From the NCBI RefSeq assembly GCF_027409185.1, contig NC_084472.1:82910427-82974426 (forward strand): a DNA stretch of 64,000 nucleotides, read 5' to 3'. The notes below the pieces were generated by a model. That model made no database searches, was not told where the DNA came from, and was given only the letters and a program-made list of their open reading frames with translations. Position numbers and translations under genes: made by a program. Positions 1 to 12,250 of the stretch are shown one piece after another. This stretch comes from Cynocephalus volans. Taxonomy: Eukaryota; Chordata; Mammalia; Dermoptera; Cynocephalidae. Numbering within the stretch: the first letter of the stretch is position 1; each line of letters begins with the position of its first letter.

Positions 1-99
1 ACTTAGCACATTTTATTACTGAGTAGTACTGCGAGTAAAATTGTAAAATGCAACTAAAAAAAATGTAAATTTGATTAAATAGAAAGACAGAAATACCAA

Positions 100-605
100 G
101 TTCTTAGAAAGGAAATCTCCAACTTGTAAATGTGTCAATTCTTTCTAAATTCACCTAAAATGTCCATGTAATTACAATCAAAATCTTCAAGGCCTTCTGC
201 AGGAAAAAAAAAAAAAAAAAACTTAATAAAACAATTCTATAATTTATCTGGAAGAACCAAAATGTAAGAACAGGTAGGATATCTTTTAATGGAGAAAAGG
301 AGAAATCAGGGAGAATTATCTATTTGTATGAAAAAATACTGAACACTCTTCTTCAGTTCTCAGATCAAAATAACTTCCAAATGGATCAAATTTTTAAATA
401 CTGAAAAATGAAGGCATCAAATTAGATTTTTAAGATATGCCCAATCATTTTTGTAAACTTGGTATGGATACATTTTTCTAATTGTGATAAATAATCAAAA
501 CAAAGCAAAGAGGGATTAATTTATATAAAATAAGTCTTTTCTTTATCAAAGTACACCATAAGAAAGGCTAAAGACAAATGACACGTTGAGAAATATTCCA
601 ATTCT
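100..605 (+). mobile_element. Decayed L1 ORF2 fragment
   Basis: Matches the general layout of L1 ORF2 DNA: the motif around 'acaatcaaaatctt', then 'aatttatctggaagaac', then 'cttccaaatggatcaaa', then a segment like 'agacaccataaagaaagtg'. The order is that of the reverse transcriptase C-terminal region, and the reading frame is broken. Old, no end visible. Confidence 0.65.
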
Positions 606-1966
606 CCCTGTCTGTCCAGATTACTCTCTCTAGTTCCTCAATTCCAACAATACTTCTAATCAACCAAGACCTAAACTTAATTGAACCTACTATGTTTTCA
701 CTTTCATGCATCACCTTTTCCTATACTGACTCTTCTTATTCAACTAAAGTTCATGGTCAATCCTAATAATCACCTTGCATGCTTGGCAAAATCATAACCT
801 GGATACATCCATCCATCATGTGTCAAACATTTCTGAATCTACTTTGATTGAAGAAAAACTCTCAAACACATAGTAGGGCTCACTTTAAATTTATAATTAC
901 TAGTATCGAGTGGACACTTAATGCCTTCCAGCAATCATGATCTATTTTCTTAGTTCATTCTCTTTAGACTCTCGTCAATGTTATTTCACATCTTCTCTTC
1001 TCTCTTCAGACATCAAACCTCTAAAAACCTTCCACATCCTCACTTTCCTCTGATTATCTTATTTCCTTGGTCACTAAAGAAACAGAAGCAATCAGAAGAG
1101 AATTTCCACAGGCTTCCTTTGCCACAATCTACCTACCTGCATCGAGCAAGTTAAATATTCTTATCAGTGTGCATCCTCCAGAGAAATCCTTCAGTGACAG
1201 TCACTAGTCATTAACAGTGCTTTTAAATTGTGTAATAAAGTCTTTACTGATGATCTGAAAAAATCTTACAGTAAATAATTTGGAAAAGCAACCTTTTATC
1301 ATCTCATAAAATTTTATTATTCCACCATAAATGCTATTATTTCAGATCTTTGCCATCACTGATAAATCAATTAAGTAAACATCATAGTATATTGCAAAGT
1401 TAAAATGTTAGTAGTTTCCTGGGTCCATGATATTGTCTTCAGCATTATCTTTCTCAGAAAATTATTGAATGGACTGTATTGACCTCATTGATCTTGATAT
1501 ATCTACAACATGATTTCAGGGATGCATATCTTTGTAGCTGATTTGAAATTACTTCCCTTCAAATGGCATCACAGAATGAAACTGATATTAAGAAATGTAT
1601 GTCATTAAGTAAATTTCTTGAAGACTGACTTTTTATATTCATCCCTCAAGAAGTGGAGTGCATGTTCTTTTTCTAGCAGCCACACATAGCAACCTGTGCA
1701 CATCTGATGACCCATAACTGTACTCATGGCTACTTTCCACAATCTAATGAGCACAAAGGGATGGGAAGCAAAATTATAAATGGGTAGTCGGGGAAATATT
1801 GCCTTAGTTCTGAGACTATAGGCGATCTCTTCAGCCGTACCTGGAGATGTGAATAGTATCTCTGGATAAAGAAGTGTTTAGTCAAGGGGAGAGGTGGGCT
1901 TTTATTTTATTTTTTATTTTTATTTTTTCATACTGTCTGTGGTCTGAATGGGCTCTTTTATTTTTC
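606..1966. other. Unassigned intergenic sequence
   Basis: AT-rich, no convincing gene or repeat seen; a T-rich low-complexity patch lies at about 1,900-1,930. Confidence 0.5.
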
Positions 1967-2168
1967 AAGAATAATCTATGATGGGCCGGCCCGTGGCTCA
2001 CTCGGGAGAGTGTGGTGCTGAGAACACCAAGGCTCCGGGTTCGGATCCCATATACGGATGGCCGGTTCGCTCACTGGCTGAGTGTAGTGCTCACAACACC
2101 AAGTCAAGGGTTAAGATCCCCTTACCGGTCATCTTTAAAAAAAAAAAAAAAAAAGAATAATCTATGAT
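1967..2168 (+). mobile_element. tRNA-Ile-derived dimeric SINE (CYN-like) with 16-base target-site duplication
   Basis: The body at about 1,983-2,152 holds two tRNA-like units in tandem, each with an A-box-like 'gtggctcact' or similar and a B box 'gggttcggatcc' type motif, then a tail of about 18 A. A perfect 16-base repeat, 'aagaataatctatgat', flanks it at 1,967-1,982 and 2,153-2,168. The intact duplication indicates a fairly recent insertion by L1 machinery. Confidence 0.92.
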
Positions 2169-2619
2169 AACTTACTTTGGCATTCTCTCCACAAGAGCAA
2201 AAATTCAGTAGCAATATCAAGCTGGTTGCTTATTGCTCTTCTGTGAATAGCATACCCTGACCAATCTATTTCAAAGGACAATACTCCAGGCATAACATAC
2301 GATGCAAATGTAATGTGGCAATTTGATTTTCAAGTAGCACTTCACAGGAAGCATGGGTAAGCAAGAGCAGCATGCCACAGTCAGCCCTTGTAAATGTATT
2401 ATATCAAGTCTACTTAACTATCACAGAGTAAAGTAACAATCTTAACTTTCTAAAAAAAGCAGATCATATCTTCAATGTTTGTTCTCTATAACCTTTAACT
2501 CATAGTTTAATTCTCTGACCTTGCTGAGTATGGTTTGATGCCCTTAGACCCCAAGTTGAAGATGGAGTCCTTTTTTCATGGCATCAAACTCCACCTAAGA
2601 AATTCATGGCAGGTGTCTC
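2169..2619. other. Unassigned intergenic sequence
   Basis: No gene or repeat recognised. Confidence 0.5.
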
Positions 2620-2966
2620 AGACTGTTCCTGGTACTATAAAAAAAAAAAAAAACCCTTAGATTGGGTAATTTATAAACAACAGAAATTTACTGCTCACAG
2701 TTCTGGAAGCTAGGAAGTCCAAGACCAAGGTACCAGCAAATTCAGTGTCTGGTGAGGGTCTGGTCTCTGCTTCCAAGATGGCACCTCACATGGTGGAAGG
2801 GCAAGGCAGCTCCCTTCAACCTCTTTTATAAGGGCATTAATCCCATTCATGTGGGTGGAACCTTCTTGACGTAGTCACTTCACAAAAGGCCTCACCTCTT
2901 AATATTAATAGGTTCTGACGTATAAATTTGGGGGGACACCAATATTCAGACCATAGCAACAGGTTT
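2620..2966 (-). mobile_element. MaLR LTR (MLT1/MST-like)
   Basis: Reverse-orientation MaLR LTR hallmarks in order: 'gggtaatttataaacaacag', 'tctggaagctaggaagtcca', 'ggtgtctggtgagg'-type block, 'cacatggtggaagg', 'ttttataagggcattaatcc', and 'ggacaccaatattcagacca' at the end. Probably a solo LTR. Confidence 0.8.
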
Positions 2967-3031
2967 TCTCTCACTCTTCCGGATGTCAAACCTGGTAATA
3001 TACATTGTATGACACATCCAAGATCAACAGG

Positions 3032-4065
3032 TGTATTATTCAGTTTCTGTTGCTTATAACAAAATACCTGAAACTGGGCAATTTATAAAGAACACAGAAT
3101 TTATTGCTTACAATTTCAGAGGCTGAGAAGTCCAAAGTCCAGTGAACACAGCTAGTGAAGACCTTGGTGGTGGTGACAGTGACCCAGGCGTCTCACATGG
3201 CAGAAAAAGGAGAAGCAGAGAGAGAGAGAGATAGCTCCTCACGTACTCTCCTTTTAAAGTCCTCAGAAACACACCCATGACCACCATTTTTAATCCATTC
3301 ACTAAGCATGGTCCTCAGAATGTAATCACCTCTTCAAGGCCCCACCTTTCAATTACCATGTGTAGTATACTAATATTTATAAAGCAAATGTATTTCACAG
3401 GGCCTAGTTTCCAAAGCCCTGTAGTTTCAGGTTTAACCTAACCTTGTAAAATTACCTATAGAAATGTTAACCTTGCAAAAGACAGAAAACTTTCACCAGG
3501 CTAAAGTCTCTGTTGTGGATACAGAATTGTAACACAGCCAAGTTGGTGGCTGTCAAGGACAAATGTCCTTGGAGTGGGTTAACCTACCAATTGATATGTA
3601 AAAATACCGGGGAAATTGCTATAGGGAAAGAAAATGTTTGCTAAGAACAAGCTTTTGTTGGTGGATCAACTTAACCTTTTACAAATTGCATTATGGAATG
3701 TCAGTTTGTTATTTCACTGATGTTACCAGATTCTATTGTTAAACTGTACTTAACCATAACTCCACCTATGTTCTTTTTCTGTAACTTTCTGGCCTGGAGA
3801 ATAAATACTGAGACAGAACCCCAGTTCAGTGTGAATTTCCCAAAGGAGGAATGCTTCTCTCTTGAGGGTTCCAGGAAGTTAACCCCTTTCGGGTGTCTCA
3901 CAGCTCAGAGGAAATGGGCTTTCAGTAATCCTTTTTGCATCTCCATCACCCCATGTGAGGCAAAGCAACATTACCATCATAGGATTCCCCATCCTCTTAA
4001 CAGTCACAGTGGAGATCAAGCTACTAATACATAAAACTTGGGGGACACAATCCATATCGATAGGA
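3032..4065 (-). mobile_element. MaLR LTR split by a later LTR insertion
   Basis: The left part (3,032-3,358) carries 'ctgaaactgggcaatttata', 'agaagtccaaagtccag' and 'tctcacatggcagaa'. The right part (3,971-about 4,065) continues with 'aggattccccatcctctt' and 'acttgggggacacaatcc'. The two halves together make one MaLR LTR resembling the copies at 58.0 and 43.3 kb. Confidence 0.8.
3359..3970 (+). mobile_element. Solo retroviral-type LTR, 612 bases, inserted in a MaLR LTR
   Basis: Starts TGTGTAG and ends GCAACA. It is flanked by the 6-base repeat TTACCA at 3,353-3,358 and 3,971-3,976. 'ggagaataaatactgagac' near 3,796 resembles a promoter/poly(A) region. It interrupts a MaLR LTR exactly, which fixes both ends. 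Strand was chosen from the TG...CA ends and the promoter-like order. The family is not recognised; 6-base duplications are typical of ERVK/class II but chance extension of a shorter one is possible. An open frame at 3,693-4,034 is incidental. Confidence 0.75.
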
Positions 4066-4596
4066 TAAACTGAACTAAACAGGTGTATTCAGAGATCCTC
4101 ACACAGTGTGTCAAATACTTCAAAGACAAAAATCAGCTAAGTTATTACAGAGAAGTTTTGAGCAAGCAATGACTGTACCACAGCAAAGTATGATTTACTT
4201 TGTAATGCTCCTCCTCAAGATCTAGCCTTCTCCCAACCCCTTAACTGTCATCATATGTGTAGTCACCCAAAGACAACATCTCCCAATTCTAAATTAGAAT
4301 TGGCATAATTTCCTCTGGAGGAGTCAAAATATTTGCTGCACCCTCTTTTCAGATCAGAATCAATATCTGGTTCACGTCACAGTCATCTTATACCTAGACC
4401 ACTGTAATTTTCTCCACTGTGAAAACCATCTCTTTGGTCTTTAAGTTGTGCTTGACTGTTTCATGTAGTTTCCTGGCTTCCTTTGAACTTTTGTATTAAA
4501 TTCTACGTCAGCTTCTTCGGTTTCCTTCTGTTTACTCTTAGCTACATTACAGGATTTACCTAACCAGGCCTTGTTTCCTGCCCCTTTGGTTTAGTG

Positions 4597-6308
4597 CAAC
4601 AGTTCTCAAATGCTTTGATCTCAGGACCCCATTACATTCAAAAATTATTGAGAACCATGATGTCTATGTGAATTATGTATACCAATATTTAGCATATTTA
4701 AAATTAAAATGGAGACATTATAAAAACATCTATTTATAAACCCATTACATGTTGATACAGAATTTTTTGTGAAACATAACTGCGTTTTTCAAAGAAAAAA
4801 TAAATTTAGTAAGAAAAGTGATATTATACATTTCCATAAATCTCTTTAATGGTGACTTAAGAGTGTTGGATTTTCATTTCTGCTTCTGAATTCAATGTTG
4901 CAGTGTATTCTTTTGGTTGAAGTTCCTAAAGAAAATTTGGCCTCACACAACTATGCAGTTGGAAAAGGGAAGAGTATTTTAATTGTCTTTTCAGGTAATT
5001 TTGGATTGTCATCTTTGATACTATACCAAAACTTGACAAGTGGTACTTTCTTAAAGGTTATATGAAATGTAGAAACTGAAACCATATCGATGAGCTTGTT
5101 TTACTGTGTTGCATTGAAATCCACTGGTCTGTCTTTTACTTGAATGAGTCTTTTACCCATGCATAATATTGTAACTGGACATTGGAAAATGGTGACTGAC
5201 TGATTAAGCAGCTCCTACAAATGTTGGTGATTTCATTATACAAAATAAAACAATAGCACTTATTTTTTAAAATTTTTAATTAATTAATTATTATTATTTT
5301 TTGTTTACATTCTAAGATGTTGTGGAGCAGTTGGAGAGAGGGGGAGAGGGGTAGGGAGAGAGTGATAGGATAAGAGGAAAAGGAAGGGGGGGATGGTTGA
5401 GGCTTGAGTCATACCCCTCATTCCAGCAGGGCAGCCCAGGGGACTTCCAGTGGCAGCTCAGTCATGGCTTGACTGGATGTGAACTTTGAGGGGACATGGC
5501 TGAGGCCCTCACCCCCACTGCGGCAGCTCGGGAGTCCAGGTTGCTTTGGTGGCAGCCTGGTGGTCGTCACTGGGCTGGATCAATAATGCTTATTATTACA
5601 GCTACTGATCTCATGAGAAAAGTCTCTAAGTAAGGGGAAGCTAAGTCTCATAGTTGTGAATTAAAGTGTCCCAAAATCTAATTTTCACATGAAAACTCAA
5701 ATTTTACCATTGACAACACATATTGACACGTATTCCCCTTGAAGTATCAGACTTACTTCATTTGTTTTCAATAAAATGCCTGCTAAATACCCAAATCTGT
5801 ATAAGTATAGTTTGCATATTAGTCATTCTTTTAAATAAAAATGGTGTTTTATGAAAGCTAATTTTATCTCACAACTCAATCACAAGTGTTTTTCCTCAAG
5901 AAATTATACTTTAATATGCAGCAGATATACTTTGTGTGTAATTCGCATTTTGTCATAGAATATTAAAAAGACATAAAGTCAAGCATTGACATTTAATGAA
6001 ATTAATACTATTTTTTGCTTCATCAAGGACCTTTTTTTTAAGGAAAACTGAAAATTATTTTTAACCATGAGTGTGTAGCTGTAAAAAATACAATGACAAT
6101 TAGTACAATTTGGTGCCACTGTTTTGATTAGTGTTAAGGTACCAGCAATTTTACTATCATTGCTTTTACACTATTATTGCAAATGTCATCACAGGGAAAA
6201 GGAAAATAATGCCTTAGTACTACTATAAAAAGTGTTATAATTTCATGGACTACAGAGAGAGTCTCAGGAACCCCCAGCACATGATCCACCACACTTGGAG
6301 GAGTGCTG
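4597..6308. mobile_element. hAT-Charlie-type DNA transposon relic, split by a retro-insert
   Basis: The left end resembles the consensus 'tttgatctcaggacccc' start with 'aaaattattgagaacc'; the right end carries 'gagtctcaggaacccccag' close to 6,260-6,280. These are inverted ends of a known nonautonomous hAT-like family. The interior is AT-rich. It is interrupted by an insert at 5,265-5,581. Assignment from remembered consensus; exact ends uncertain. Confidence 0.55.
5252..5594 (-). mobile_element. Unclassified GC-rich retro-insert with degenerate target-site duplication
   Basis: A GC-rich block of about 317 bases (body about 5,265-5,581) sits inside an AT-rich hAT relic. On the minus strand it ends in an A/T-rich tail (5,265-5,301), as a retrotransposed RNA would. 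The flanks 5,252-5,264 and 5,582-5,594 match at 10 of 13 positions, and the three differences are all transitions. It contains a long polypurine run on the plus strand at about 5,330-5,390. I do not recognise the source. Confidence 0.55.
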
Positions 6309-6329
6309 GCCCGGTGCAGGGGATTCATA

Positions 6330-6500
6330 AACCCTGGTTGCAAATTAAAAGTATGTGCAAAGCTTTTAAAAACACCTATTCTCGGGCCCCAAGCCAGATC
6401 AATTAAAGCAGAACCACTGAGTGTGGGACTCAGGCATCAGTATTTTTTGAAAGCTTCCCAGGTTGTTTCTGCTATGAACAAGATTGGGAAATGCTGGTCT
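6330..6500. mobile_element. MER20/MER5-like hAT MITE relic
   Basis: Blocks such as 'ctcgggccccaagcc' and 'ggcatcagtattttttgaaa' followed by 'gcttcccaggtt' are in the order of MER20/MER5-type short hAT elements. Diverged, ends not clear. Confidence 0.55.
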
Positions 6501-8690
6501 GGTCTCTATGGTATTTGAACCTGTTTTCAAATCTGTTTCCTTCTTTCTTATTTTATTATTCTGACTTTTCCCAAATTCTTTGATGTGCTAAGAGTACCTC
6601 CCCTGTGACCCTTATAACTCATTCATATCTTATATTCTGTAAAAAATCTTTTCAGGCTGTAAATGGAGATGGTGATAAAAATAAAACATTAACGCACCAT
6701 AAGCTAACCTACTCAATTAACTGGGAATTTTTTTTTTTTACAGTATTTCATTGCTTTCTACTGAAAGACAAATACCAGAATAAAAATTTTACCTTATTTT
6801 TTTCTTTAATAAAAAATATCAAGGCACCATCCTGGAGTAGGTACTGATTTCAATCATTCTCTCTTAATCAGTCACATGAGACTGACCTTCAAAAGGTACG
6901 TCCTCAGAAGCAAAAATATCTAAATCACAAAGATGATACAAAGGTACCTTTAAAAGTTTGTGGAAAAATAGAATTTTTTTTCTATTTTTCTATTAAGTTT
7001 TTAAATTACCTTCATATATTGCTCTCTACATAGAGGTACTAATACAACTAAAAAAAATAACAAGTCTAACAATGGATAAATTTCAAAATGTTTTCTTAGT
7101 TCATCACAGTACTTTGCCTTGAAGCCATTTGGTTGATTGAAGATTTATCCTATTGTTTTCTTTGTTTTTTAAAATGATTATTCATTAGTACATGAACTTG
7201 TTCTTGGGAAAGAATATACCCTTTTTTTTTTTGTATTTGCTAATAGAACAAAGAAAATTATATCACAGTTTATTAAATTCCTTCTTATACAAAGCAATTT
7301 GCTGGTTTTGAATTTTACTGGGTAGGATACTTTGGCATCAGGTGGACAAGAATTAAGCTTGTTAATATAAATTACACAATAACTCTCTGTAAGTGACCGA
7401 ATTTCCTATTAGACCATAAAGCAAAGGTTAATGCTGAGTATTAAAAAAAATGGAGTTTTCTATTTATGATACCTTTTCCTATGAAAAACTCAAAACCCTT
7501 GTAAAGATAGGCTATTTCTTTTTTTTTATGCTAACCCTCTAACATCTGAGCAAATTTTTTCTACCCTTAAAAAATAAAAAAGGCCAAGAGTCTCAGTTGA
7601 CTAATGACGTTGAGAGAGCTGGTGTCACAAATCCAGCTTATGGGCGACAGTGCACTAGCCCTCTAGCCTGGTTGATAAAACTATTCCCAGTGATAACACT
7701 ATTCACAAGATATCATTTGAACACTTTACTGTATGGAACTTAAGATAAGAATGGGGTGAGGGGGTTGTTTTTCTCCCTTCATGTAGACCATAGTTCTGAG
7801 CTGTTATCAGGTTGTCTGATATAATACAAGAGAGTGACTGCTGCTCAGAGTCTGAAAGAGAAGGAGAGAATTACTGCAGGTCAGAAAAAGAGGATAATGA
7901 TTTTTTAAGAGCATATCAAGAGATTGATGACATGAAGAGGAATTTCAGGCAGGCAAAGAAATGACTGGAAATAGATGTCTCGAGCATAACTGGTTTTCCA
8001 CAGTTCCATAGCTGCCACAGGGAACAACTTCATAGCCTTATTGACCATGAAACAGTTCAAGTTTCCATTAAAATTTGCTAAATTAACTCTCTGGGTGCTT
8101 TCAGACAAGTAGTAAAAGGTCAGGCCTGATGTTTAACTGATATAGTAATATCTGCTTTTCTTTTATGTATTACCATTGTTTTCACTTTTCTTATTATCAT
8201 TGTTTCAAATACATTACTTAAACTATCAATACATGAGACTTTTATGAGATAGGGAAGCAATATTAAACCAGTCCAATCTTGCTGCTCCTTTCCAGAACCA
8301 TTTTAACATCTAATTGCAGGCTTTCTATTCTAGTCAAGGATTTTTATTTTCTTACTGGACCACTGAGCTGGAATATCTAGGGGTGTAAATCTGAGCTCAC
8401 TACACCTTTATCTGTGACAGTGCCTATTGCCACTTTGGGAATATTTTGAAAAAGTTACATCTGCACATAATTTTGTATCTCGTCTTTTCTTCCTTGCAGA
8501 TGGTTACCTAATGACATATTAACTTGTCAGATTATTTGGTTACTTTCTGTTCCAATCATCTCTACTAATTTAATTTTTCACATCTACTTTTCATGTTAAC
8601 TGAGCAATTTCGATGTTCAGTTGATTTGACTTTCCTTACACTACAAATTTCTTGTGAAATATTCTGGCTTATTTCCAGTTTTGTTTTTTG
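6501..8690. other. Unassigned intergenic sequence
   Basis: AT-rich with several A or T runs. No gene or confident repeat seen; short open frames here lack family resemblance or coding character. Confidence 0.5.
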
Positions 8691-8699
8691 GTTTTTTTT

Positions 8700-8795
8700 A
8701 AAATCCTTTTTTTCTTTCCCCTCCTCCTCCCTCTCTTCCTTCCTTCTTTCCTTCTTTCTTTTTTCCTCCTTACCTGCTCTCTTGCTTTTCTTCTT
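8700..8795 (+). repeat. Polypyrimidine low-complexity tract
   Basis: C/T-rich run with CTTC and CTCC units. It generates spurious Phe/Leu/Ser-rich open frames. Confidence 0.85.
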
Positions 8796-8859
8796 TATTT
8801 CAAAATTATAGGGAAAGCTCCTAGATTTCTAGCAATTATTCAATGCTTACCACATTTTA

Positions 8860-8904
8860 TGTGTGTGTGTGTTGTGTGTGTGTGTGTGTGTGTGTGTCTG
8901 TGTA
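8860..8904 (+). repeat. (TG)n microsatellite
   Basis: Near-uninterrupted GT dinucleotides with one TTG break, ending in tgtatata. Confidence 0.95.
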
Positions 8905-8919
8905 TATACAGTTTTCACA

Positions 8920-9060
8920 GCCATACTCTAAGGCAGAAATTATTATTTCTCCTATTTTGAACCTCAGGCTTAGACAGGACACATAAATTGACCACATTAT
9001 TAAGTGGCAGAGTCATAATGGAATCAAGCAACATTGCCTTTCCCTATAGGGTGATACTCT
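8920..9060. mobile_element. MIR-like ancient SINE fragment
   Basis: Pattern of 'aggcagaaattattatt', then 'tcaggcttagacaggac', then 'gtggcagagtcataatgg' follows the MIR core order. Strongly diverged. Confidence 0.5.
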
Positions 9061-9689
9061 TAACTCTTCTGCCTAAGATTCTCTCTCTAAACAGCCACAG
9101 AGTGCCCTGGAAAAAAGAAAGAAAAATACAATAATATTAACCTCAAAAGAATTAAAGTGTATTCCAAGTTCAGAAGCTTCCCTTAATAGTAGTATACAAG
9201 GACATTTTCTGTAAATTTATCCAAAGCCATCTTAAAGTCATTTGTTTTTAATACTTAGAATCTGAAGGAACACATTTTTCCACAAGTTTATGTTCATCTT
9301 ATTAAACTACTCTTCCTTTTAGACCCTGGAAAGTTCTCCCACTCATCATTCCTGTCTTCTAATATTATTGGCTTCTGTGATATCTTTTCTCAGCTTTGAC
9401 TTTCTGGAGTCCTAACTCAGTCTGTTATCACACTGTTGTCTTTTCTTCCTCTTGATTTCTTTAATTGTTCTCCTTTGCACCCTTTTCCCATTCATTTTAT
9501 TCTTCTGAAAGTACAGATCAAATAGATTTCAAAAGTTATCTCAGGTATAAAAGCTTTGCTTGGGAAAATTACTTTGGAACTGCTGTGAAGGATAGGTTGA
9601 CAGCAGCAGGTGATGAGACTGAAAGTAGGAAAGTTCTTGCAATAATGTAGGTATGAGGTGATGAGATCCACTGGGGGTAAAATTGGGCT

Positions 9690-9835
9690 ACAGTAAAAGG
9701 AATGCAAACACACATGGTTTAAGACCCAACTTTTAGCACTTGCCAGCTCTACAGCCTTGGGCAAACCATCTTCAAGTCTTAGTGCTTTCATTTTTCCAAG
9801 ATGAGGACTGTAATGTCAACCTTACTTGTTTCAAG
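9690..9835. mobile_element. MIR-like ancient SINE fragment
   Basis: 'tagcacttgccagctctaca', then 'cttgggcaaaccatcttcaa' and 'atgaggactgtaatg' resemble the MIR 5' and core regions. Confidence 0.55.
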
Positions 9836-10935
9836 CGTCTTTATATAAATAAATATATTTATTTTGGTTATAGAAGTGCTCCAGAAGTTGTAGTTATTAT
9901 GATCTAGATTTGGAGCAACGAGGTTGATAAAGGAAATACAAGGAGTGAAAGAGAGAGTAAAAGAACTCCTGTAGGTTCCGCTCGAGACACTGAGATAATA
10001 GTAATATATCTTGAGTCATTTCTGGCCCTCTAGATTCCTAATTTGTCCCTAACCTGCCATGATATATGGGTTTTTGGTTCTCATTTGGACAAATTTACCA
10101 TCTTTGAAAGGATCTGTTTTTGACAAAACTGGTGGATTATTTGCCAGTTAACTGTGTGCTATTTGTGAGTTTCTTATAGAAAGCTGGGGCAGAGGGGGCG
10201 GTGACTGGCAGAATTGAAAAGAGGCAGAGGAAGGCAGAAAGGTGGGAAGTAGAAAGATGGGAGTGGGGGTGGTAGAGGCAAAGAATTACACAATCATTCT
10301 TTTTGATTCATAATATACACTTTTCCTGAGCTTGCTGTAGGGTGTTTTCAAATAGTGTACAGATTTCCTGCTGATTATCGACTCTGCTTTACAATACCTG
10401 TATTTTGTCATAGTTTGTTTTCTAAACTTGAACCAAGAGTAAGCAAGTGATGAATTTTCTTAAAGTGTTCACTCTCCAAGAAGACATTGATTTCTGTTAT
10501 ATTGTGGCTTAATCCATAGATACTTCCAGCAAGGATTTCTGTTCACTGCTCAGGGCTGTGTCTATAGTCACTTATCCTTCCCTAAATTATTCTTGTTCAA
10601 AGGAGATATTTCATCAATATAGTATGCATAGAGTGTTACATTGTAAACAATTACTACATTTTTAAGTTTGCTTTTCTTCCTATCACTACCAATACTTCCA
10701 GCTTAGCATAATTTAACCTTGCAAATTTCCGTAATAAATTTTATTACCAATTTTTAAAAAAATATTGCATGGACTAATACAAAATATATACTCTACACAG
10801 TAAGATTTTGATAACATGATGGTACCTGCTTTTCCCCGCACAATGCTATTCCTTCTCTCATCTTTTTGTATTCTTCCTATAGACTCTGTAACCTGATGCT
10901 CTATATCCCCTTTTTAATTTTTTCTTTCTTTCTTT
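9836..10935. other. Unassigned intergenic sequence
   Basis: No gene or confident repeat recognised. Confidence 0.5.
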
Positions 10936-10940
10936 TTTCT

Positions 10941-11034
10941 TTTTTTTGGTGGCTGTCCTGTACAGGGATCTGAACCCTTGACCTTGGAGTTACCAACACC
11001 ATACTCTAATCAAGTGAGCTACCCAGCCAGCGCC
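10941..11034 (-). mobile_element. tRNA-Ile-derived SINE, monomer
   Basis: Read on the minus strand it starts with a 'ggctgggtagctcactt' type A box and carries a 'gggttcagatccc' B box, followed by an A-rich tail (the T run at 10,941-10,948 on plus). Diverged monomer, older than the copy at 1,983. Confidence 0.82.
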
Positions 11035-11960
11035 ATTTGTCCCCTTTCATCTTTCAAGCTTCTCACATTTAAATTGTAGCCAGGTTTTCATTTGCTGTCA
11101 TGCATCTTATTCATTCTTCAATTTATTTTGATTGGGGCCTTTAATATTTATTTTGAAAAATTTACACAGTCTTACTTGGCTTTATTCTTTCCTGCCACAG
11201 TACAATTGACTGATATAATAAACAATTTAATCCTTCCTATTTTCCATAAATGTATGTATGTAATTCCCTCATTACTCATAAATCTTACATTTTCTTAAAA
11301 ATCGGCTTTCCAGAATTTTCAATTCAAAAATTATTTTCCTATTTTTAATTTATTGGGGAGGTTGGCTAAATTTAATCTTGCTCAGGGTAAAATAATCCTT
11401 CCTTAATTAGTATAGTGATTACATAGATTTTCTGAATATTCTTGCCATCCATGCATTAAAACTTCTAGTTGCATTTGTTTTGCATTTATAAAATGGTGTC
11501 TCAGGAAAGTTTCTTCATGTCTTGGATTTAATTCTTCAATCTATTAACCAAACTGTCATTTTTATTTAAATGACAACTGTTCACTGTGTCTCCCCCATAA
11601 TGTTCGGATAAATTTGTACCTGGTAGGGAAATCACATCCTTCAGATTTCATAGTTATTATAGTTCTAATCGTTTGTCATTCTATAATCTCTCCTTTTGTA
11701 TACATTTGTATCTCAGAATTCCTTTCCCTAATTAATGTGGAAGCATTAGTTAGAAGGTAAGTGATATAAAAATATCTGTCTTCTTCCTTGTCATGTGGAG
11801 GTCACCCTGACTATCATATTTCCCCTGAAACTCTGAGTGATTGTTATATGTGCTTCTGTTTGATTCTCTCAAACATTCTGTCGGGAAATAGAATAACTTA
11901 ATCAGGGCCCTCTCACTTTAGGTCTGGGTAGGGGTGGTGCAGCTCATTTTTTGTAAATAA
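11035..11960. other. Unassigned intergenic sequence
   Basis: AT-rich; no gene or confident repeat recognised. Confidence 0.5.
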
Positions 11961-11974
11961 GTTGTGTGTAAATG

Positions 11975-12250
11975 GAGTTAGGAGGCAGGGGTGGCACCGC
12001 CACCTGGGCTGGCGTCTGTTGCCTCCGGCATCTGCTGCGCATAGCCCTGCTCTCGAACCTCTGGCTCCAAGGACCCTTTTGGCTGGTTACCTAGTTCATA
12101 GACCTGCGTGTGAGGGGTCTGGTGACCCAGCCTGGCATGTGAAGGATTTGTGACCCAGTCTGGACCATGGGCTTTAGGAGTCTGTGAGCTCCAGACCCAG
12201 CCCTAGCTCGACAATTGGCCCAGTCAGCAGGATTTCAGGCAGGGAAAATA
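11975..12250 (+). mobile_element. Partial LTR of the same family as the 15.3-18.5 kb MaLR element
   Basis: Segments such as 'ggctccaaggaccctttt', 'gttacctagttcatagacct', 'ggggtctggtgacccagcct' and 'ctccagacccagccctagct' match, in opposite orientation, the middle of the LTRs at 15,284-15,880 and 17,949-18,547. A truncated, diverged copy. Confidence 0.8.

Noticed and set aside
8593-8960. Phe/Leu/Ser-rich and Val/Cys-rich open frames
   Set aside because: Products of polypyrimidine and (TG)n low-complexity DNA; the same applies at 22,219-22,470, 56,923-57,235 and 61,227-61,654.
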